Source: Colius striatus (Eukaryota; Chordata; Aves; Coliiformes; Coliidae). From it: a stretch of 64,000 nt of DNA. Below the pieces are notes generated by a model, which ran no database searches, was not told the DNA's origin, and worked only from the letters and a program-made list of their open reading frames with translations. A program made the position numbers and the translations under genes. The stretch covers positions 6,474,169-6,538,168 of the forward strand of contig NC_084790.1 in NCBI RefSeq assembly GCF_028858725.1, read 5' to 3'. Of the stretch, positions 56,471 to 64,000 are shown piece by piece; within the stretch, counting starts at the first letter, position 1, and every line of letters starts with the position of its first letter.

Positions 56471-59400
56471 CTGTAAAACAAGGCAGTTTATTTCAATACC
56501 CACGCAGAAAACTTAAAACTTAACTGCCTGAGCCATCCTAGCTTGCTTTATGTATGTATGAAGTTAATTAGGTAAAAAAACCTCCTTCTGACAGACGTGG
56601 GCTTTCCTCTGTCAACAGACTAGAATGCTAGCTTACAGCATTTTTAATGTCAGTGGATTTTTGAGAATGAAAACACCTGACAATGCCCACCTAGTGGCTT
56701 TGACACAATAAATTTCCATGACAGACATGGATGAGTAAAGGCACAAATCTCTTACTGCTGTCAGACTACCTGTTCAAATAGCTATAGCCTCTCACAACAC
56801 GTGAAAATAATCCCACAGTACTTCTAAAAGCAGCAAGCACGGAGGAAAGTATTTCAAAGAACTGCAAGGCAGGAGGGATCTTCCAAAATATACTGTACCT
56901 GCAGCCTTTCTTTTTAATCTGCCTGCTCTTTTCTTGATCTCGTATTCATCATCGTAGCAGTAGATGAATGGTAAAGTAGGGAACATGCTCCCATGCATCC
57001 GCTTCTCCATGCACTCCTGCAAAACATGTTTCAAGTCACTAGATGTGGCTGAGTTGTGATCTTCCTGGAAGGAAAATGGGTGAGATTCTGCAGGTGCTGG
57101 TCTGTCCCTGTGGAGGATGTGGCCGGCAATTATTCAAACACAGATAATTTTATTAGCACCCAATAATTATCCTGTGCACACAGAACACATATTCCATGAG
57201 CCAGGCTGCAGTATCTTCACAGCAAACTGAAGGAATCCCGTGTCCTCCCACAGTTACAACACATCTGTAGCACTGATAGAAGCTGAGGACTAGAAGCAGG
57301 TGAGCCTTAGGTAAACAGCAGGCAGACTGCAAATGGAGTTGTTGGATGTGGGGAAGAAGGCCATCCCGCCTGCAGATGGGCCAGCTTCCCCCCAGCCTGC
57401 TTCTGATGCTTTTCCCTAGCCCTCTGGTCTCCCAGCACAACCACGGGCCTGGTTGCCTCGAAAGACAAACACTGCTGCTTCCAGGGGAGCCTTTTTAACC
57501 TGTATCATTTAGGGTGAAAGCATGTGCAGAATGTGGCAGACTGCAAGGGTGGGCTGCGCTGAAGGAAGGAGCGTGCGCCGATCAGGAGCCCAGGGCAGCA
57601 TCCCCCCACAGCCCACCCCGGCCACAGCTGTGTGCCCAACTGGATGCTCTTTTCTCACAGACACCAACCAGAAGCAGATCCTGCTGGACACTGCTGTGCA
57701 AGTGCATCATATTGCAGGGAAGAGGAAGAAGGCCCCAAGCAGTCAGCTGACGTGAGGAAAGGACTAGGTCTTGCATCACATGTGTGTCATGTTATCTCCC
57801 AAACATTTGATTCAGGAATGTGGATTTTTTCACCACGGTACACAAAGTTTTGGCAATGTCTTGTTAGACAGGACAGACTAACTGGGATGTTTCCTGTGGC
57901 TGTCTTTTTCTCATGGTACCATGTGATACTAACTGATGCTTTCTTCTCCTTGAAAACTGACTGTTACTTGTTGTGCTTTGTGATATTGTCTTTGTCCTTC
58001 CTAGACAATGACCAATAGTGAACTCTGGGCCTTGCCATTCTCAATAGACTGTCAGGACCTTTCACTCACCCTGATGACTCCACCATAAGCTGAGCAGCCT
58101 TCCTTTGTGGTTTGCTTTTTCTGCCATCACCGCCTCTAGCACCTCTTTTCCCTGTGTGTCCTCCTGCCTCTTCCCCTCTCTTTTTCAGAGGCAGAGTACA
58201 CCAAAGATGCATTTCAGATGTATTTTGTATTTATCATCTTGTATTTAGCCTTCGCCTGGCTGACATTACATGATGAATCAGGCTGTTCTCTGTGGTGTCC
58301 TCCAAAAGGGCTCCATTTGGCTGTGTGATAACTGCCCTGTCGTCACACGCACAGAGGAGCGCAGACGAGCAATGGCAGCTTGTAGCTGGAGCCTACCCCA
58401 GTCTGAGGGCTCAGCCTTACCCTGCTGCGAGGTCAGGCTGCAAGGGCCCTAAAAAGGGACAGGCAAGGCCATCCACCACCTGAGGCTGTTCTCAGTAGCT
58501 ATTCATCTGAGATATGTACAGCCTGGAGAGGACGATTCAACAGCCACCTATCACCCCACCAAGACACCTACTCTCTCACCTGTCCCAGGTTCCCCATCAG
58601 CCTCCCTCGGATTTAAGATGACAGAAAAGCATAACAGAGAAATGGCACTCCAAGTACCCGTGTTTCACATGAGTGAAAGTGGCCTTTAGGCAGGGCACAA
58701 AGCTAGCTGCCTACCTGGAATACAAGAAAGAATATACTCTCCCTGAACATTGCCTTAGGTTGGCTGTATGTGGGAGTATGCAAAGACACATCCATCTTCC
58801 TGTGACTCCTGTGAGATGTCCCACACCAGGTCCCAGGCCTGCTCTGCAGGCATGAGGCCTGCTCATTAGTTTTGTTTTGCTCATGCACTGACAGAGAGGC
58901 CTTAGTGAATGAATGCATGTGCCACCCAAATCTTTCCCTCCTCTTTCCATCTTCCCCCCGACCATTCTGTGATTCTGAGAGAACTTGCTGCAGCCTGAAT
59001 AACGCAGTGGGTTGCCCCTCATTAACTTACCCTCCTTCTTAGCTCTCCTACAGAGATGCCCCTTAAAATGACCACAAAAGACGATGTTTTGAATGTGTGG
59101 ACTGCTATGAAATTAACTATGATGTGAAGTCTACTAAAGAAAAGAAGATTTCTTGTCCTTATTAAATCTTTAGTTTACATAAACCTACGACTGTGTTAGA
59201 AAATAATACAGCAAATTCAGGAAACATAACTACCAGGCGTTGGAACCTTTATATCTCGAGCATTTCCATTTCTACAAACAACAAGAAGTGATCCACGATG
59301 ACCTCCTTACTGGAATTGCACAGTTAAGTCTCGGATTTAGACAGTTATTTTGCTCTTGCCTCTATTTTTGGGAAGGTCTCTCTAGACTTCTAGCAAAGAA

Positions 59401-62298
59401 AAGGAGTTTCAGGTGTTGCTCAGCTAGATGAAATGGTAACATGAAAGGAAAGGACTCCAGGGGAATGCACTGATTATCATGTGTCAATACAAAACTAACC
59501 CCAGCCTCTTCAGTTAGCTTGTTATTCGTCTGCTTTAGGTGCTCAAAAAAGGCAATAATGCAAGGTTCCTGAGTTACAGAAATGGGAAAATCATTAAGAG
59601 ATGTTTGTCACCACAAGTAATTTTTACCTTCTTAAAAAGAATTCCACTCAAAAAACCCCACTCCAAGACAAAAAACCTCTCCCCTCACTCACTTTATAGG
59701 CAGATCTTTCAAGCTCTGATAGAGCTGCTCATGGCATGAACTCAGGCACTGATAATGACCTCAGTTTTCTTGGCTAGTGAGAGCTGCAAATCTCAGATGC
59801 ATTTCCTGTCCAGCTGGGTCACTGTAAAATGCACAAGCAGGCTGCCAGTCCAATTTCCTCAGCCATTCCTGGACAGAAGGTTTAGTGACTCAAGGGCAAA
59901 TACTCAGTTATCGTTACATAATCTGCTGTGTGCCCTGGACATGTTTCTGTGTGCATACAGAAAGACCTGGTATTGCTGCTGCTCTGTGCTGTTACTGACT
60001 TCTCTGTTTCCGTTCAGTCCGCTCTCTGGCTATTTCTGCTCCTCATATGCTAATAAAAATATTCTTGCCTTCTTTAACTTTGACAGCCATAAAATCTTGC
60101 CCTTGAGTCACTTTACTCCCTTACTGATTTTATACGGTTTCTACCACTTTCTATGCAAGTAATTACTGTCAGCTCCTCCCACAGATTTACAAGTTAGTTT
60201 TACATCAGCCTTATTTGTATCCATGTATGGTTGCCTTCCTCAAATAACATTTTTTGACAGTTTAGTAAAATGCCCTTATCCATCATTTGCAACCAGTCTC
60301 ACTTGTCCAATCCTGTCACTTCCGTTTTTATTGTATATGCTCTTTTCAGCGTCTATATTACTGGCGGGGGCTTTATTCTAGTGTTCCTTAACAGGATCAG
60401 TTTCACTGCTGCTTTCAGAGGTTTTATCAGCTCTAGTCCCAAACAGCAGGCAGAACAAGCTAGTTTGCATGGAATTTGCTAGCCTGCATGGGTGAGGTCT
60501 CACACTGCTGCTGCATCTGTAGCTGTGCCCTGAGCCAGAGCCAAGGACTTGGACTCTTGCACCTCCACCAAGGCAGTGCCTGTACTCCTAGCATGCTGGG
60601 ATGACACCAGGCTGCTGGCACATGCTCATCTCTTACCCAGCTTGGACTGTGACAGCTGCTTATTTCTTGCCCCTTCCAGCCTGGCTGTGTGGGCAGCAGC
60701 ATGTCCTGGATGTATGTGATGGCCTCAAGGCACCACTCCAAGAAGAAAACCTTCTGTCTCCATAGACAGCTTGGCATTAAAAACCTTCTGTTTATCTTTC
60801 AGCTCTGTCATGAGAAGATCCCAGTAAACCTGCCCTACCTGTGCCACTGCTCTCCACAGGCATTAACTCTTTAGCCAAAAACAGCAGCAAGCTTTCAAGG
60901 ACACATCTTCAGTAGCTGTAGGAGTCAACACACAGAGCATGCAGAAGGGAAGGAAGGAATTTGTTGGGAATTTGCTTTCTACAAAACTATAAACATAACC
61001 CATTCAATGCATGAGCAACATTCATTTTCTAGAGTAGGTGTGGCTGCTGGGCTTGTTCCATAAAATAAGTGACCTAACATTTGTTTGCTGTTGTTATCTA
61101 CAGGTAGAGGGCTGCATTTGTCATGACACAGGGCTGAAAATGGTAATAAATATCAGGAAGCAATCCTAGAAGATGCAGCACACTTCTAGTTTTCACTGAA
61201 GGCCTTTAAGGCTCATGATGCCCTCCTTCACCAGGCTGTGTACCTTACAGAGGGTTGATGTCAATTCAATTGTTGAATGAAACCAAGAAACTACAAATGA
61301 GTATTATCAAAGGTAGGCAGAAACAGAAAACTACGGAATGGGCATTGAAAGTGTTGTGCTGTTGTGGAAAAACTTACATGATGCTCAACGTGGCAGTAAG
61401 GCTTCCTTTCATGAGCCATGAGGAAATGAAAGGGAGGGAAAGAGGGAACTGCTGCTCCACCTCGACACACACAAGTCAATGGGGCTGGATGCCATCCACC
61501 CCAGGGTGCTGAGGGAGCTATGTTTGTTTAGCCTAGAGAAGTGGAGGCTGAGAAGAGACACGATCACTCTCTACAACTACCTCAAGGGAAGTTGTACTGA
61601 GGTAGTTGTCAATCTCTTCTCTCCAGTAACAAATCATAGGACATAAGGAAATGGGTTCAAGTTGTACCAGGGCAGGTTTAGACTGGACATAAGGAAGAAC
61701 TTTTTCACCAAGAGGGTTGTTAAGCATTGGAATGGGCTGCCCACGGAGGTGGTAGAGTCACCATCCCTGGAGATATTTAAGAGACACATAGCTGAGGTGC
61801 TGAGGGACATGGGCTCGTTTAGCGATGGGCTTGGCAGTTAGTGACTGGACTCGATGATCTGTGATTCTAAGGAGGGATGGGGGAAGCAAGGAACCTTTGT
61901 TCAGCAACTCTTTTTTCAATGAACATTCTCTCCCAGGCAGACTCATTTTGATTTAAGATTTAAAAACATTTCAATAAACCTGCTAAGGAGAGACAGCAAC
62001 TTTTCCTGTGTATCTTTAAATTAAATGAGATCACTCTATACATTGGCCTCCCCTCACTGCAGTGCAGCAAAGTCACAAACATTTCATGAGAGTGGCTTTT
62101 ATTATAGCATTAGCCTGACTCTTACCACTCCTTCTCCAGCCACACACTATGACAGAGACAAATTTCTAACCCAACATTGAGGCAGAGACAGCTGAGACTT
62201 ACATGTCCAAAATGTCCTCTCTGGGAACAGTTGTAGCAGTATGCTAAAGCAGGGCGCTTGGACAGAGCTTGAGCGGCACTGATTGGTCCTGGCTTTGT
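56037..62298 (-). CDS. ZCCHC7: Zinc finger CCHC domain-containing protein 7 (last three exons)
   Basis: The 3' part of ZCCHC7, relative of yeast Air1/Air2. It is the RNA-binding zinc-knuckle subunit of the nuclear/nucleolar TRAMP complex, which works with a TENT4-type poly(A) polymerase and the MTREX helicase to tag aberrant RNAs for exosome decay. The three exons (62298-62203, 57016-56899, 56470-56037) encode 215 residues in frame to a TGA. The first exon begins TKPGP and ends in [12 protein letters not shown], the next opens EC and so completes the last CCHC knuckle. Then come the conserved [12 protein letters not shown] block, a long Lys/Arg-rich tail and the terminal motif [10 protein letters not shown]. 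The human C-terminus, as I recall it, has the same order ([36 protein letters not shown]). The upstream knuckles and start codon lie beyond the right edge. Confidence 0.93.
56899..57016 (-). CDS. ZCCHC7: ZCCHC7 penultimate exon
   Basis: Acceptor TTTGCAG/GAGTGC, donor GCAG/GTACAG. Opens with EC, the fourth ligand of the knuckle, then [15 protein letters not shown] and [10 protein letters not shown]. It ends one base into a glutamate codon. Confidence 0.94.
57017..62202 (-). other. ZCCHC7: ZCCHC7 intron
   Basis: A 5.2-kb phase-0 intron that splits the last zinc knuckle. The only repeat recognised is a composite CR1 at about 61.5-61.9 kb. No internal gene was seen. Confidence 0.8.
61450..61870 (+). 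mobile_element. Composite CR1 LINE with internal deletion
   Basis: The first 65 bases match the early reverse-transcriptase region (AATGGGGCTGGATGCCATCC, then CAGGGTGCTGAGGGAGCT). At about 61515 it jumps straight to the ORF2 end/3'UTR (GTTTAGCCTAGAGAAGTGGA, then GGCAGGTTTAGACTGGACAT), ending CTCGATGATCTGTGATTCTA. More than a kilobase of the element is missing at the junction. It lies antisense in the ZCCHC7 intron. Confidence 0.85.
62203..62298 (-). CDS. ZCCHC7: ZCCHC7 exon with last zinc knuckle (first half)
   Basis: Acceptor CTTTCAG/ACAAA, donor GACAT/GTAAGT, 32 whole codons. Supplies the first two cysteines and the histidine of the CCHC knuckle, in [12 protein letters not shown]. Confidence 0.93.
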
Positions 62299-64000
62299 CT
62301 GAAAGATGGAAATAGGCAAGAATTAGCTCTGGCAGTATTCCCAATGCTGAATTAAAAATAAATTAAAATTACATAAGTATAATTTTATTATGTTTAAATC
62401 AATACATTCCTGCTTGCTGTTGGAATATTAAGTTTGAAAAAGAGGCAAGCAGCTCCTATTACTGTAATTTTGCAGAGCAAGGTTTAGACTGAGCATTGCA
62501 AATGAGGTGGGAAGAAGCATCCCTTGTATCTATTCCACCTGGCCATGCTATTTCAGCACGGAATACAAGAAAATATGCTGCTGAGTTATCTCTTTCTCCC
62601 CTCTTCCTTGTCTCCCAGCCTCCTCCCCCTCTCACAGACGCCCTACTCTCCCTCGGGACAGAGGGCCATCAGATATTGCATCCACCAGCTGGACAGGCAC
62701 TTTTGTGTGTTGCTGACCTAGTCTTGCTTAAAGCAATATGGCAAAGATCTGATGGAGATATGAGGCCTCCACCTGCTGCATTCCCAAGCCTACATCCTCT
62801 TCTGACAGCAGTGCTCAGGAGCAGGCATGCTGCAGGAGAACCTGCCCGTCCTTGCAAGAGGACGGGGGACTGGTTCTGCTGTCAGCAGAGAGGACAAGAT
62901 GCTACAGTCCATGGCTGCTCCTGAGCCTCACACAGGGCAAAGGAAGGTTTAGCATGCTCCATTGAAATCAGGAGACCAGGTAGCTCTTTTCCACATTTAG
63001 CCCCACTAAGTGGAACACGTGAACATACTGTCTATCTCTTTACTTTTCACATGTGCAAGCACATTCATCCCCTGGAGAAGGCAGCTTCTAAGGAATCTGT
63101 GCCTAGGCATGGGTGTGTACAAGGGGTCTCTGAAGTCTGGATAAATAGCAGCAGGGCAAAAGTGTGACATTATTACTTTAGGCATTGCATGCATTTCCTT
63201 CTCTCTGGCACTAGAGGAGCAGAGAAGAGCTGCCTAGGTTTCAAAGAAATTAGCAAAGCTCATTACAGGAATTGCTTTTGTTAATTTAAATCTGTATCAC
63301 CAGACTCTTTCCCTGTTAGGACTGCTGTGTTCTCCTGCATAGCCTCCAGAAGAGTGACAGCAATGCTTGCAAAAGAAGCAGAAACAGCAGAAATCCTCCA
63401 ATGCCATTTTTTATGAATCTGATCACACTTGCAGGGTCATTTTGTTTTGAACCTATTCAGCCCTGGGTTTAAACGTATGTTTCAGACCCGTGTTCCTCGG
63501 TTCACATTCACTCACCAGGAGGAGGCTAAAGGAAGACTAAGAAGAGTGACACATCCAACAGTGATTTGTGACAAAAGGTGGAGAAAGAAGGAAAGGAAAA
63601 AACCCACCACCTATGAAGTAATTTGTGTATTTCTCAATCAAGCCTTACAGGGAGAGCTCTCTGGCTAACAGTAGTCTCTGAGTGACTTACTAAGCTGGCT
63701 TAGTTTTTCAGGTATTCTTTTATCACAAATGCACAGAACAGGCAGGGAAAAAAAAGTGAAACAACCAAACAAAATACAAACATTTGTGTAATCCCCTTGA
63801 GGAAAAATCTGTGGATTTAATTAATTGGATCAATCACCTGTACTCTAGCCAGTTTTCAGCATGAGGAGTGGCCTCAGAAATCACCTCTACTTTGGACAGG
63901 GCTCCTTAAAAGCGGAAATAAACCCTGTGAGTTATACCTTCCTCTGCCTTCCCACCATGCAGAATTTTACCGATATTAAATCTGTTTTCCAAGCTGATGT
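62299..64000 (-). other. ZCCHC7: ZCCHC7 intron, continuing past the right edge
   Basis: No further ZCCHC7 exon was found here. The residues expected next (a further CCHC knuckle and a WRQYH-type segment) are not encoded on this strand. No repeat was recognised. Confidence 0.6.

Noticed and set aside
58960-58982. CR1-tail-like ATTCTGTGATTCTGA
   Set aside because: Only the tail motif is present, with no adjacent CR1 3'UTR sequence, so a chance match cannot be excluded.
63965-64000. Possible exon end with a GTAAAAT donor on the minus strand at the right edge
   Set aside because: The short translation does not resemble any ZCCHC7 segment I know, and the window ends before it can be tested.

Overview
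The window is vertebrate nuclear DNA, almost certainly from a bird. Genes are spliced with GT-AG introns and spaced by kilobases. The dominant interspersed repeats are CR1 LINE fragments with their diagnostic 3' tail (near-repeats of ATTCTATG/GATTCTGT), and one interval matches an avian endogenous-retrovirus LTR family. No bacterial, phage or organellar features were seen.

Three genes are supported. (1) ZBTB5 lies on the + strand: its single coding exon (7340-9364) is intact, preceded by a 5'UTR intron that fills the left edge, and followed by a 3'UTR of about 3 kb ending near an AATAAA at 12368. (2) GRHPR (glyoxylate/hydroxypyruvate reductase) lies on the - strand in nine coding exons between 27883 (ATG) and 20878 (stop). 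I traced every splice junction; the exons join in frame to 322 codons, and the gene starts in a CpG island. (3) The 3' end of ZCCHC7 lies on the - strand: the last three coding exons at 62298-62203, 57016-56899 and 56470-56037. The rest of the gene runs off the right edge. The order ZBTB5> <GRHPR <ZCCHC7 mirrors, as I recall it, the human 9p13 block (ZCCHC7> GRHPR> <ZBTB5), which supports all three identifications.

Layout: 1-7335 ZBTB5 upstream intron; 7336 to about 12395 ZBTB5 last exon; about 12.4-20.7 kb convergent intergenic space holding two long CR1 copies; 20.7-27.9 kb GRHPR; 28.15-28.76 kb a CR1 touching the GRHPR CpG island; 28.8-55.1 kb a gene-poor interval with an LTR carrying a nested CR1 (33.3-34.6 kb), other CR1 copies, and several AT-rich islands with homeodomain/POU-like motifs; 55.1-64 kb the 3' part of ZCCHC7.

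The genes do not form a pathway. ZBTB5 is a BTB/zinc-finger transcription factor, GRHPR detoxifies glyoxylate, and ZCCHC7 is the RNA-binding subunit of the nuclear TRAMP RNA-surveillance complex. They are neighbours by conserved synteny. I found no evidence of an undescribed multi-gene system. The most interesting items are an ancient MIR/CORE-SINE-like segment in the ZBTB5 3'UTR, octamer-bearing AT-rich islands in the GRHPR-ZCCHC7 gap, a 274-codon orphan open frame, and nested or composite retroelements.
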